Below, in pieces: positions 10,243 to 21,530 of a stretch of 64,000 nt of DNA. Location of the stretch: assembly GCA_026214975.1 (NCBI GenBank), contig CM047810.1:33853255-33917254 (forward strand), written 5' to 3'. The DNA comes from Gentiana macrophylla. Lineage: Eukaryota; Streptophyta; Magnoliopsida; Gentianales; Gentianaceae. The notes beneath the pieces are model-generated. The model worked only from the letters and a program-made list of their open reading frames with translations. It had not been told where the DNA came from and did not search any database. How positions within the stretch are numbered: position 1 is the stretch's first letter; the number at the start of each line of letters is the position of its first letter. The position numbers were made by a program, and so were the translations under genes.

Positions 10243-11640
10243 TGTATGTTTATGTGGAAGGACTGGACTACAACTTGCTGAGCACTGGACAATTCTGTGA
10301 TATGGGATACAATGTCACTTTTGACAAAGACAACTGCATTGTCATTAGTGAAAGAGGTGATCAAGTTGTACTTGCTGGGTAGAAGACAACGTAATATGTA
10401 TGTTGTGGATTGGTCTCATGCGCAGCCTCGAAACTCGCTGATTGTACACACCAAATCAGAACTCAATTGGTTATGGCACAAGAAGTTAAATCACTTAAAC
10501 TTTGATGACATCAATCAGTTGGTGAAGAAGAAGCTGGTGATTGGTTTACCTGAGATCACATTCAAAAAGGATGCTATATGTGATGCATGTCAGCAGGGTA
10601 AACAGATAAAGTCAAGTTTCAAATCAAAGTCCAAACAATCAACAAATAGAGTGTTGGAGTTGATGCATATGGATCTTTTTGGACCAATAACTCCAACAAG
10701 TGTAACAGGAAAGAAGTACACTTTAGTGGTTGTGGATGATTATTCAAGGTATACTTGGGTAATATTTATGAACAAGAAAAGTGAAACACTTCAAAGCATG
10801 CCTAATCTTTTGAAAAGATTACAAAATGAGAAAAGTTTAACAGTAATAAAGATAAGATCAGATCAGGGTACTGAATTTCTCAACAAAGTTATAAGAGAAT
10901 ATTGTGAACAGAATGGTGTACTACATCAACTTGTCATTTTGCTTTGGCACACCTCAAAGAAAATGGGGTTCTTTGAAAAGAAAAACAGAACTTTAAAGGA
11001 AGCGGGAAGAACAATGATTTGTGAAGCATTGTTACCTGAAAGATATTAAATGAAGCAAGAAACACAAAGATGCTATACACAAAATGTAACATCAATGAAA
11101 CAAGAAGTCAAAGACACCTTATGAGGTTTGGAATGGAAGGATACCTAACATATCCTATTTTCATCCATTTGGAAGCAAATGTTTTATTCTAAATCATAAA
11201 GTTCATTTGAAAACATTCCAACCAAAATCGATGAAGGCATATTCTTAGGATATTCTTCGATCAAGAGAGCATTGAGTAATCTTGAACAAAGGTCAACAAA
11301 ACATGAAGAAACAATCCATGTTGTGTTTGATGAACCTAAGTTTACCGGTATGGAAGATGAAGATTGTGAACTCTTGAGAATCAACAAGTCACCGATCCAG
11401 TTGTTGTGTTGAAGTTTTGAAAAGATTCAATGACTTGAAAGTTTACGATCGCCTCAACAACACCCTGCTGATAGTGTTACTGATGCAACAACTAAAGCAG
11501 TTCAAGGATTTGCTGAACCCCCTGTAGAAGAAGCTACAGCAGACCCTACTGAAGATGATGTTCCTGAAAATCAAAACAACCATAATCCACAATGGTTAAG
11601 GAATCACCCTGCTGAACAAGTTATTGGCAATGTACAGCAA
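10243..11640 (+). pseudogene. Sirevirus A integrase and linker (frameshifted)
   Basis: The main open block is 10297-11049. It contains the HHCC zinc motif (WHKKLNHLN ... CDACQQGK) of the pre-integrase domain, then the DDE core: MDLFGP, the VVVDDYSRYTW block, IRSDQGTEF, and a damaged third block (FEKKNRTLKEAGRT, where the sister copy has GVAERRN). Integrase inserts the cDNA into the genome. After 11049 the frame breaks several times (PERY then stop; ACAGCATG reads ACAAAGATG). The acidic linker before RT is recognisable to ~11600 ([14 protein letters not shown]). Left of 10243 about 240 bases, including the protease active site, are missing compared with Sirevirus B. Confidence 0.88.
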
Positions 11641-11643
11641 GGT

Positions 11644-12531
11644 GTGAGAACTAGAAGACAACTGGAAGCCATGTTTACTTGTTTTCTATCTCAAATGGAA
11701 CCTAAAGTTGTTGAAGAAGCAATTTCAGATCCAGATTGGATAATTGCTATGCAAGAAGAATTAAATGAATTTGAAAGAAATCAAGTTTGGACACTAGTTG
11801 AAAGGCCAAGTCATGCAAATATCATTGGTACTAAGTGGGTATACAGAAATAAACTTGATGAATCTGGTACCATTGTGAGGAACAAAGCCAGACTAGTTGC
11901 AAAAGGCTATTCTCAAGCTGAAGGAATAGACTTTGATGAAACTTATGCACCTGTTGCAAGATTGGAAGCTATCAGATTATTCTTGGCACATGCGGCATAT
12001 AAGAACTTCAAAGTATATCAAATGGATGTCAAGAGTGCATTTTTGAATGGAATTCTAGAGGAGGAAGTGTATGTTCAGCAACCTCCTGGATTTGAAGTTA
12101 AAGATCAAGAAGATAAAGTGTATAGACTCAACAAAGCACTTTATGGATTGAAACAAGCACCAAGAGCTTGGTATGAGACTCTATCTCAATTCTTAGTGGA
12201 CAATGGATATACAAAAGGAACCATTGACAAGACACTTTTCAGAATCAGTGAAGGGGACAGCACCCTGCTGGTACAGATATATGTGGATGACATAATTTTT
12301 GGTTCTGAAAATGACTTACTTTGTGAAAAGTTTGCAAATTTAATGAAAAGTAAATTCCAAATGAGTATGATGGGAGAAATGAATTACTTTTTGGGATTGC
12401 AAGTTAAACAAATGAAAGAGGGAATCTTCATTCATCAAACCAAGTACACCAAGGAGTTGCTGAAGAAGTTTGGTATGGAAAACAGCACTAAAGAACTCAA
12501 CTCCCATGAGTACAAACATCAGATTGAATGA
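11644..12531 (+). pseudogene. Sirevirus A reverse transcriptase domain
   Basis: A long open block of a copia RT (RVT_2 family): [80 protein letters not shown] and the catalytic YVDD at 12280-12291. It copies RNA to cDNA inside the particle. The frame is open upstream as part of the polyprotein, so the Met at 11644 is not a real start. It breaks near 12490, where the next block overlaps in another frame. Catalytic residues are intact. Confidence 0.92.
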
Positions 12532-13225
12532 AGATAAAGAAGGCAAAGATGTTGATCAGACCTTATACAGAAGGATGATAGGCAGTCTGTTGTACCTAAC
12601 TGCCAGCAGACCTGATATATCCTTTGCTGTAGGTGTTTGTGCAAGATTTCAATCTAAACCTAAAGAAAGTCATTTAGGTGCAGTCAAGAGAATTCTCAAG
12701 TATCTAAAAGAGACTTTGGGAGTAGGGATATGGTATTCCAAGGAAGGAAGCTTCAAAGTTATATCCTATTCAGATTCTGATTATGCTGGATGCAAGATTG
12801 ATAGAAAAAGCACCTCAGGAACCTGTCAATTAATGGGAAATAGACTGGTCTCCTGGTTCACAAGCAAATTCTATATCAACTTCCACCTCTTTGAAAGCCG
12901 AATACATTCTTCTTTGGAAGTTCTTTGTGCACAAGTACTTTGGCTAAGACAACAATTAAGGGATTATGGAATTGAAGAAAAGGAAATTCCAATTATGTGT
13001 GATAACACAAGTGCAATTGCAATCACAGAAAATCCAGTTTTGCACTCAAGAACCAAGCACATTGATGTGAGACATCATTTTATAAGAGATCATGTTGAAA
13101 AGAAAGATGTGGTGGTTCTATACATCCCTCATCAAGATCAACTTGCTGATATTTTCACTAAACCACTTGACAGTGAAAGATTTGCCAAATTAAGGACTGA
13201 ACTTGGAATTATCAAAGTTGATTGA
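12470..13225 (+). pseudogene. Sirevirus A RT end and RNase H domain
   Basis: The frame continues the copia RT thumb (LYLTASRPDISFAVG, KRILKYLKETLGVG) and the RNase H domain (SYSDSDYAGCKIDRKSTSGT, MCDNTSAIAI, KHIDVRHHFIRDHV, LADIFTKPLD), ending at the TGA at 13223-13225. RNase H removes the RNA template. The expected block around STAEAEYIA is scrambled in 12860-12930; the sister copy there has CTGCTGAAGCTG where this copy reads CTCTTTGAAAGCCG. Confidence 0.92.
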
Positions 13226-13256
13226 TATTCAACAGTGTACTGGAATTCACCAAGGG

Positions 13257-13430
13257 GATTAGTCTTTGCTATGATGGGTGAGCTCACTTAGCAGATTAGT
13301 CATTGGTATCAACAATTCCATGTATTTATGTTTGGACAATTGAGCAAATAAGGTTGCCAAGGATTGGTCTTTGTCATGTTGGGTGAGCTCACTTGATGGA
13401 TCGATCATTGGTATTAAACTTCATCTTGTA
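13257..13430 (+). repeat. Two ~105-bp tandem units with a GTGAGCTCAC palindrome, between pol and 3' ORF
   Basis: GATTAGTCTTTG at 13257 and GATTGGTCTTTG at 13362 begin similar units, each with the 10-bp palindrome GTGAGCTCAC (13278-13287 and 13383-13392) and then CATTGGTAT. The same duplicated layout is present in Sirevirus B at 41803-41923, so it is a conserved part of the family. Confidence 0.8.
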
Positions 13431-13670
13431 TTATCGGTTGAACAAAACAAGAAGAAAACAGGATCGTGAGTACTTTTGTCGCCAGTCACTGAAGCCTATT
13501 TATCAATGCAGGATCACCGAGCCCACCTCTTGAGGATCACCTCTTTGGATGAAACGTTACACAGTCAAAGTTATTAAAGTCAAAAGCAGTTTGGCGGGAT
13601 ATTTATTCTATCCATTATTACCATAGTTAAACCATCCAACGGTTACAAACGTTATGGAGGAGTAATGGGC
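13431..13670. other. Non-coding pol/3'-ORF spacer
   Basis: AT-rich sequence with no ORF, part of the ~650-base spacer between pol and the 3' ORF. It aligns by eye with Sirevirus B (GGTTACAAACGTTATGG near 13650), so it belongs to the element. Confidence 0.5.
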
Positions 13671-13872
13671 CACGTGTCAAGACAGAACTTATTCAATTTA
13701 ATCGTGGTTACCTCAATGTACGTGCAATGACAGTTTCAACCACCTACTGTCTATATAATCAGACTGTTATACAGCGAATTCTCTACTTTCATTTTCTACT
13801 TTATCTCTGCAAATCTTACATTGTGTGAACACAGATTTGAGAGCAATTCTTCTTCATCTTTTTCTTATTTCA
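13671..13872 (+). promoter_or_regulatory. Promoter-like spacer before the Sirevirus 3' ORF
   Basis: A G-box (CACGTGTC, 13671-13678) and a TATA box (TATATAA, 13752-13758) lie 121 bases or more before ATG 13873. The sister element has a matching TATA run (41415-41424 on the minus strand), ~110 bases before its ATG. This suggests a separate promoter for the 3' ORF; splicing from the LTR transcript is the alternative. Confidence 0.45.
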
Positions 13873-16800
13873 ATGGCGGAAAGGATTGAAGTTCAAATTG
13901 AATCAAGCCAAAGTGTGAGAGGCTATGTTGTTGATGCAAAACAAACAGAGTTGGCTATTAATATAGGTCGAAGAATAAGGAGGTTTGCAGGCTTGGAGAA
14001 CAAACTCAATATCAGATTAGAAACAATCTCATACACCAATGTTATTGATTTCTGGAAGAATATGGTTGTGGAAGAAGGAACTGAAGCATTCAAGACTACT
14101 GTGAATGCTGAGGAGCTTGTAATCTCCTCTAGTCTACTGAGGGAAGTGTTTGGATTTGAAGAAGTGGTGGATGGTTCAGTCAATCCTGAAGCAATGGGAT
14201 TGGACAAATTGGCGTTTGTGGATCAGATTAAAACAAGTGCAGCCACCAAATCCGTACCAGGCATCAATTGCAAACATATTGGAAATGAATACAGTCTGCT
14301 GAGCAAGCTCATTGCAAAGAACATACTTGGACTAGTTGGGAGTATGGATACTCTATCAGGACCTAAGATAGAGCTGATGATAATCATCTGCAGGAGCATG
14401 AGGTTTGATTGGGCTGGTTATTTCATTCATTATATGAAGAAAGTAGCCAAGGAGGAGAAACTAGGGAAAAGGAAATCAAAGGCCTTACCCTTAGGTTTGA
14501 TGATTCAGACCCTGCTGAATCATTTGGCAGTTCCTGATCTTGAACCTGAGAATATTAATCAGTCTAGATACAAAAAGGAAATTAATCATGCTATTCTTGG
14601 TCTAGATGATGATGAAGAGGTTGCTGGAGAGGCTGCTGGTGATGATAATGATGATAATGATGATGATGATGGTGATGCTGGTGGTGAGCAGGTTCAGCAA
14701 ACTAAAAAGATATCTATCAAACCTGCTGCACCAAAGAAGGCTGCTGAGAAAAGAAAGGGTGGAGGTACAAAGAAAGTGACTGAAGGTTCAATGCCTTCAA
14801 AGAAAACAAGAAAGGAAACAAAGACAATTCTTTGAGTCTGCCGAGGGTCAAGTGGAGGTTCTCGACCTCTGCATTGTTTGCAACAAGAATCATTGTTGAA
14901 ATTTTGAGAGAACAACAGAAGGAAGCTAGTAGAAAGAGAAAATCTACTGGAAAAGATGATGATGAACCCCTCTCCAAAAGAATGAAGGTGATTGCCAAAA
15001 AGAAGAAACATGGAAAGGGAAAAGAACTTAAAAACTTGGAGGCTCAAAGAATCCAAGAAGAAGAAGCATCAGTAGAAGAGGAAGAAGAGGCTGTTGAGGC
15101 TGAGCCCTTAACTATCATTCCTCCTGTAGTAATTAGTGACTCCTCACCTGAAGAGGGTGTCAAGTCTACGATCTTTGGACGAGTTTGTTGTTGAGCAATG
15201 TTGTTGAAGATACCTGCAGCCACCGAGTCCGAGCCTGCTTTGTAGTATCTGCCTGTGGAACCACAAAGAAACTCATCAACTCGAACTCGCTGTGGTAGTT
15301 GAAGAGATAATTGAAGACTTGGTTGAAGACCCTGCAAGTATGGCAAGAACTCAGGGGGAAGAGCAGTCTGCTGCTAACCCTGCTGATGAGCATGTAAGTC
15401 AGGGGGAACCAAGTGTGGTACAGATGGAAGTAGTAGGTACAAATGTACAGTCTCAGCAACCTACTGACTTTAGAATGAGTGTTGAAGAAACCATGAGCTT
15501 ACTTGTTGAAGCTTTTGAAGGTCAGCAAGCTGCTGAACCTACCATTAGGAAGCCATCTATGCCATATGAGAAGGCATCCAAAAAGAACAAAGTAGATCCT
15601 AACATCAAAAAGGTGCAAAACTATTTTCAGTGGAAGTTCGGATTCTACAAGAGATGTAAAACCATTCTTGATCCAATGAGTGGATTTGAAGAATGGGCAT
15701 TTGAGCAGCTAGGTGTGGACAGCCTACTGGATTTGATAGACACTAGCATGTGGCAATCCAGGCTGATGGATCTGTTGGATGAAGGAAAGAAAAGTGGAGC
15801 TATTATGTTCAGAGATCCAAAGTTCACACCAGATAGTGATTCATCAGATTCTGATGATGATACCCCTATGTTTCCTGGGGAGACCAGTGGAGTGGCTAGA
15901 GAAACAACAACTGAAGCCACTGGTCAAGAAACTACTGAGACTGGTAAGTCTGCTGAGGGCCAGCAGACTGGAGAGATGGATGAGGATCTACAGGATCTCA
16001 CCATGGATGATCTGGAGGCATTGATCAATGAAGGTATTACTCTGAGTGCTACTAGGCTGACTGATGAACCAAGTACATTCGATGTTGTAGAGCCTACTGC
16101 ACAAACTGATGCTGGACAGAGTGAGGATTTTGATGGAGAAAAGGTTACAGATTTCAATGAACCTAGTGCCAGTTCAGAAGAGTCCATTGAATATCAAGGT
16201 GGATTTGACTTTGAGGGCACTCTTACTAAAACTGCCATCATCCTACACAAGATTGGTCATGCTGAAGGTTTCCAAGTGGATAATGACAACATATTCAATC
16301 CACAAGGAATTGAAGAGGAGGTACAGGTTGCTGGGATACAAACAGCACCTGGATAAAGGTTGGAACAGGAGGTACAGGCTGCTGAGTCTCAGACAGCACC
16401 TGGACAAAGGTTGGAACCTGATTTGGGTTTGGAGGAAACCCCTGTTGTTGATGAGGCTGCTGTAGTGGAGCCTACTAGAGGCAAGACCACTGAAGGGAAA
16501 GATGGTCGTGCAGATCATTGTTGAGAAAGATGAGCAATTTCTTTGGATTTTGACTTCAGTGATGAGGAGTTTCAGATGCCTGAAGAAGAAAATATTGATG
16601 TTGATCCACCTCAGGCATTTGTACCTGTTTTTGAAGAACCTGCCATTGATCCTATCCTGGATGAATATGAAGGACCTAACCCTGCTGGACTGGATAGGAG
16701 TTGGGCAATGGTAATGAGCAGTTAGAGGCCACAATACAATGTAGAGGAGCCTACTGATGAAGCCACTGGTGGAAGAATGACCAGTTGAAGTGTTAAATGA

Positions 16801-17814
16801 GTTGAGGACTGTAAGGCATGATATGCAACAATTAAGGACACAACTGGATAGACAGGAAGAGAGATTTGAAGAACTGATGAAGATGGTAAATGAAAACAGA
16901 CACATCATCGCCACGCCTGCTTGCTCAAACTTCACATCTACTCAAAATGTCATTAATGATCGATATTAGATGTGAGTGGCATCAAGGTTGGAAATACTGC
17001 AAAAGATCAATTTCTGAAAGATCAATTTATTTCTATCCATCAGAAACTTGACAACCTTGCTGCAACATCTAAACCTGCTGAGCCTGCTGCTGCACAACAA
17101 CCTGCTATGCCTGATCCCAAACTTACTGAAAGAATCAACCTACTGGAAGAGACCCTGCAATCAAGGATTACTTCACTTGATACAAGAACTGGAACTATAG
17201 AAGGTCAATTGAAAAGAGTGATCATCTCACAGGAGGGTATTCATGGCCTCATTTCCCGTTTTGTTGATGATGTCACTAAGGGGGAAGAGGGCCAATCACC
17301 GCAAAAGAAAAGAGGCTGCAAGACTCTTTGCACAGAAGAGATGGACAGATGATACAAATGCTTTCAGGCAACCTGCACCTGCCAGAGTTCAACTCACTGA
17401 TGATCTTTTTAGACAGTAGAAGAAAGAGTATTACAACAGGAGGAGACCTTATCATGACATGGGGTTTCATGAAGGTCTTAACTCTTTCTTGGGTTTGAAA
17501 TTTTGGGAAGCAAGAGTCAGAGCCTTAAGGGCAAGCAACAGAGGCAGAAGAAGTAGCAAAGGTGATAAGGTGCTACCTATTACAAAAGCAAGAGACTCAC
17601 TGGATGAATTCAAGGAGTCAGATATGAAGTTTGGATTCAGAGTGAATGAAATTAATCTTATCCTCCTGAAGCATGGAACTGGTGGAAGCAAGTCAATCCC
17701 TACATTGATTTTACACTGATTGAAAATGAATGGATGAGGGATATGATAGAACAAATCAGAGCCTATCAAGAACAAGCTGAGAAGGCTAGAAGAGAAAGAG
17801 AAAAGAGACAATAG
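13873..17814 (+). pseudogene. Sirevirus A 3' ORF (env-position gene), ~1300 codons, broken
   Basis: The start chosen is ATG 13873 (MAERIEVQ). Blocks: a globular N-terminus to ~14580 (KHIGNEYSLLSKLIAKN, GPKIELMIIICRSMRFDWAG), an Asp/Glu run (14600-14690), basic Lys/Arg-rich stretches (14710-15030), a YFQWKFGFYKRCKT...FEEWAFEQLG domain (15630-15720), an acidic repeat-rich part, then a coiled coil (16970-17270) and a basic tail ending at TAG 17812-17814. Sireviruses often have an extra ORF here, some called env-like, but I see no signal peptide or membrane segment. The N-terminal block recalls retroelement-linked 'plant transposon protein' domains. Function is unknown. Frame breaks lie near 14835, 15190-15290, 16356, 16730 and 17350. 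Confidence 0.75.
16310..16415 (+). repeat. Two 51-bp in-frame repeats inside the 3' ORF
   Basis: GAGGTACAGG...ACAGCACCTGGA occurs twice, encoding similar EEVQ-A-QTAPG units. In the first unit CAAAGG has become TAAAGG, giving a stop; the second keeps CAA. Confidence 0.6.
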
Positions 17815-17961
17815 ATCAGCATACACTTATTATTCTTTATCTTTGTTGTATCTAGTTGTAATAACTGAACAATGATTATAATGAGAATTGACTGAATTTG
17901 TTCTGTTTTTTGTTCTTTATCTTTTGCTTTGTTTGATTAGGTGAGGTAGTGGCATCATCAC

Positions 17962-17975
17962 CAAAAAGGGGAAAT
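17962..17975 (+). other. Polypurine tract of Sirevirus A
   Basis: AAAAAGGGGAAAT lies directly before the TG of the 3' LTR. This is the plus-strand primer site for reverse transcription. The identical tract is at the matching place in Sirevirus B. Confidence 0.9.
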
Positions 17976-19674
17976 TGTTGGACTTATTTCTTAGTTTTGA
18001 TGATGAGTGCCATACTAGCTGTTATAGTGCAAAGGCAAAAAGATGTCTAGATTAAATGTATAGGTTTATTAGAGTTTGATTCATAAATAGGTTTGATCAA
18101 ACAAGCATCAGTAAAGCGGTCATTGGTTGATATCGCAGATTGGTCTAGTCGAGAGGGTAGATAGGTCGAGACTAGTCGAACCCGCCAAGACCAAGACCAA
18201 GACGAGGGTTCAAACTCAGTAAATGAAGGCTAAGGGATCAAACTTAGTATTTAAAGTCAAGGATATGGAATCAGAATTTAGGCAAGTCTGTGATGACCTA
18301 AACTCGATTGCATATACCTTGTGTAGTAAGTCTAAGTTCCATAAGTTGGATGATGTTTGGAACTTGGTTATAATTAAAATGGTGTAATCTAACTTCACAA
18401 ATAAAAGTTAGATAAAAGAAATCAGCTGCATTGTATTTTATACACAGAAAATTGAAGTTCAGCAGACTGATAGGTACTTCAGCAGACTCATGAACCTGCT
18501 GATATATTACCCCGATTAATTTCGAGTTTATTGGAAGATTGCATGGATAAGGACAGCCAACTACCTCTGACTTATCAAGAAAATCAAAGGCTGAGATTAA
18601 AAAGACGTTGGGATGATCCACATTTTTATCCATTGGATACAAGTCAAAGGGGTGGACAGACTACACTGTCAAAAAGGAATTCTGACATGTCAGTCCTATG
18701 AATAGTGACAGACTGCATATCAGATGGGACAAAAACAAGGAACGGTCACATTTGAATTTCAAATACAAGTCACATGCATTCCTACCTATAAATAGAGGAC
18801 CTTCAACTCATAAAAATATGATGAATTTTGGAAAAACTTTAAGTGATAAATCTGAGCTGAGAAACACCCTGCTGAACTTACTGAGCATAAAGTCACGATC
18901 TGAGAATTTCTTCAAGTGCATTCTGTATTCAAGCTATATCAAGATCACACACTTGAAGATCGCAAGTCTGCTGATTACATCATCCTAATCAAGTTGCTTT
19001 GCATCGAATCATTTACTTGATTCAATCTTTATTTTATAAAGAACTCTTGAGACAAGTGAAGCATCTGTTGGGTGTGAAAGATCGTTGTTTGTGGTGGAGC
19101 CGGTGAAGAGGCAATCCTACCCTTCAAGGACCAAGTGGAAGACTTAGGAGCGACAATCCTACCTGCTCCACTGCTTTTAGCTTTGTGAAGCCATAGTTAT
19201 TGGTGAAGGACAAACAACTTAGGAATCTTTGTAACAAATACATCAAAGATCTCTAGTGAATTTCCTCCAACATCATAGGAGAAGAGTGGACTGACAGATT
19301 ACATCACCTGGAACCACTATAAAATCTCGCCTACTTACTTTCAAAGATTTACTTTCACTTAGTTTATTTCATTCATCAATTTATCGAATCTAGCAACCAA
19401 ATCACACACTTGCACTAATGAGTATCTAATACTTAGTATCATATTTAACAACAAGTATTAAGGCTTAATTTTGATTTAATTCATTTGCACAAATTCAAAG
19501 AAGCTCAACTATCGATGAACTCATCGCTTATCGGCCAGGTTATCAAGTCTCAAAGAGACTCTCAAGTATCGATGATTGCTGAAGTTGCAGAATTTGTTAA
19601 CTCCAAAGTTTTAAGTGTTAAGTTTATTCACCCCCCCCTCTAAACTTAACCAAAGCCTTTTCAAGGGACCAACA
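17976..19674 (+). mobile_element. Sirevirus A 3' LTR
   Basis: 1699 bases, TGTTGGAC to GACCAACA, followed by the CTAGC target duplication. TATA box TATAAATA at 18787-18794. Differences from the 5' LTR cluster at CAG/CTG sites in both copies (for example 18131 TATCGCAGAT against 4532 TATCAGCAGAT). Confidence 0.95.
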
Positions 19675-19679
19675 CTAGC

Positions 19680-20276
19680 CAACCCCAAACCAACCCGGAG
19701 GAAACATTGGCGGATCCAGTACAGCAGGCCTTGTTGGACGCGTTACGTAATTTGGATGTCCCAACGTTTAAGAGTGTACTAGGTTTAGCCCTAAAAGGAC
19801 GAGAAGAGGAACCTCCAGAAAATATTGACCCAAAGGGTAATCTGGTGAATAAAGAAGATAGAGGAGAAACTCTCTCCTCCACATCCTATACACAACACAG
19901 ACAGGTTAAAGCCCAGGCCCAGGAGGCTACCAGGGCGGAACTAGATGGGATCCTGGGAAAGAAAACGGACGATCTCTCTATCGAATCACCGTTCTCAGAG
20001 CAGATTTTGAACTACCCATGCCCAGAGAGATTTAAGATCCCAAAATTAGAAGCTTATGACGGAACGAAAGATCCCCAGGATCACCTCTTCCAGTATCTAA
20101 CGCACATGAATTTAGATTGTGCAGCAGAGGAGATGAAGTGCAAGGCCTTTCCGGCACTGCTCACGGGCAGAGCACGTGAGTGATTCCGGAAGCTACCGCC
20201 ACGGTCCATCGAAAACTTTGAAACCCTGGCAAGGATATTTCTGCAAGCTTTTGTCACGGCCAAACCTTTCCAGAGG
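19680..20276 (+). pseudogene. Ty3/gypsy gag, second part (nonsense codon, truncated)
   Basis: The frame of the 4292-4378 fragment resumes here, in phase, with no ATG of its own. It carries a Tat/Retand-like retrotransposon gag domain: FSEQILNYPCPERFKIPKL, YDGTKDPQDHL and FPALLTGRARE, then FRKLPPRSIENFETL. A TGA at 20181-20183 stands where a Trp codon is expected (GRAREW-FRKLP), a G-to-A change. The gag sequence ends abruptly near 20276, where GAATG-rich sequence starts, and I could not find its continuation in the window. The remaining pol of this unit is therefore absent. Confidence 0.85.
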
Positions 20277-20400
20277 AATGTTACGCAGGAATGGAATTAA
20301 TCAAAGGAATGAAATGAAATGAAATGAAATGGAATGAAATAAATTTATTCCGTTACTGCATTTGGCATGTTAAGGAATGGAATGAAACAAATTATATAAC
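20277..20400 (+). repeat. GGAATG-rich repeat with MITE-like terminal repeat
   Basis: Runs of GAATGAAATG end in GTTACTG, followed at 20359 by CATTTGGCATGTTAAGGAAT. Its inverted partner CATTCCCGCCTAACAAATG is at 50972-50990, beyond the minisatellite and nested insertions. The same family appears at 54181-54438. Confidence 0.55.
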
Positions 20401-20840
20401 ATGTATACATTGAGTAATGAGTAGGGCAGTGTAGCGGATTAAGGTAGGTGGAATAGGGTATGATATGATTTATAAGGTAGGATATGGTGGAAGGGATGGG
20501 GTTAGGTAGCGTGGGTGGGGTTAGGTATGGTGGGTGAGGTAGTCTACCCCACACCCCAGCGCATCTTACCTCTCTACCCACCCTGCCCTACCCATCCTAC
20601 CCTACCCTACCCATCACCTCACCCAACTCTACTCTCCCACCACCCCACCCTACCGTACCCACCACCCCACTCTAACTTACCCTACCCACCACCTCATCCC
20701 ACCCTACCTTACCCACCACCCCACCCTACCATGCCTTACCCACCACCCCATCCCACCCTACCTTACCCACCACCCCACCCTATCATACCTTACCATACCC
20801 TAGAATACTCACCACCCCACCCTACACTACCTTACACTAC
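20401..20840 (+). repeat. CCCACC/CCTACC minisatellite, left part
   Basis: From ~20530 the plus strand is almost purine-G-free: variants of CCCACCACCCCACCCTACC repeat with a short, drifting period. 20410-20520 is the opposite composition (GGGTAGG, GGTGGG). ORFs across it are artefacts of low complexity. The array continues at 50351-50830 after removal of two insertions. Confidence 0.85.
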
Positions 20841-21372
20841 TGATGTGATCCAGTTCATGCTCGGAGGATACCATCATTCGTGCTATTTATGGATATTATT
20901 TAATTAATTAGGAGGTGGTTTTATTTTATATTGGATTTTTAGCACTTTATTTTATTTATTCTTTTATTAGCCAATAGAACATTTCGCTTTACGCCAATAG
21001 AGATAAAGCGCATTTTTAAGTGGGAATTTCTCCCACATTGCTTAGATGTTGCTTTTTCTTTTGGTTGTAAGCCTATATAAGGCAAACACTAGCTTTTTAT
21101 TTGGTAGACACACACACAATTATTTTATGATAAATCAAATTATTGAGTTTTACTCAACCAAGTCGTAAGGCTTGAATATCACTTGCGAGTGAGAATTTTC
21201 TTTGTCGTAGAAAGTTCAACCCTTTGAGGATTTACCAGCATTGTGAGCATTTGTTGGGCGTTCTCTGCCTACGATTTAGTTGGATTACTAGGTCTAGGAT
21301 CATTGGCTCGTCATTGTTCCCCTTAGTTACTTCTGGGCAAAACATCGATCTGGTTCCAACCGAATCACATCA
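20841..21372 (+). mobile_element. 5' LTR of the 3-kb gypsy derivative
   Basis: 532 bases with 8-bp terminal inverted repeats TGATGTGA/TCACATCA and a TATA box (TATATAA, 21074-21080). The downstream primer site is unclear: GTTAGTAGCAGAGC (21374 on) only loosely recalls a Met-tRNA site. Confidence 0.92.
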
Positions 21373-21496
21373 GGTTAGTAGCAGAGCTCAAAGAACCGGT
21401 GAGCAAATATTCCTTTTATTTTTTTCCTTTATTCCGTTTAATTCCAAAAAAAAAATTTGTTGTTCTTGTTTTTCTTTTCTTTTTTCAGTCGGCCCA

Positions 21497-21530
21497 ACCT
21501 CTCCCCCCCCCCCACCCCCACCCCCCCAAG
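21497..21530 (+). repeat. Poly-C tract in the element leader
   Basis: A ~30-base run of C interrupted by single A residues lies in the untranslated leader. Exact length is likely to be uncertain in any read technology. Confidence 0.7.

Larger units (their letters stand above)
4379..19674 (+). mobile_element. Sirevirus A: Ty1/copia (SIRE/Maximus-type) retrotransposon, nested
   Basis: Complete element bounded by two ~1.7-kb LTRs (TGTTGGAC...CCAACA) and a perfect 5-bp target duplication CTAGC (4374-4378 and 19675-19679). It has an initiator-Met-type primer site, gag with CCHC knuckles, integrase, RT and RNase H in copia order, then a long extra ORF, and an AAAAAGGGG polypurine tract. The large size, long LTRs and extra 3' ORF identify the Sirevirus lineage. 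About 1.8 kb is a foreign Athila-type fragment, leaving ~13.5 kb of its own. It sits inside a gypsy gag. Its reading frames are broken mostly at CTG/CAG sites. Confidence 0.95.

Noticed and set aside
10098..10364. 88-codon minus-strand ORF over the Athila/copia junction
   Set aside because: It spans the junction of two elements and is a shadow of integrase on the other strand.
14694..15056. Minus-strand 120-codon ORF opposite the Sirevirus 3' ORF
   Set aside because: Ser/Phe/Leu-rich antisense of the Lys/Glu-rich coding strand, a typical shadow.
20515..20907. 130-codon and 249-codon ORFs across the CCCACC arrays (also 50209-50958)
   Set aside because: They are translations of a pyrimidine-rich minisatellite, with Pro/Tyr/Thr low complexity only.
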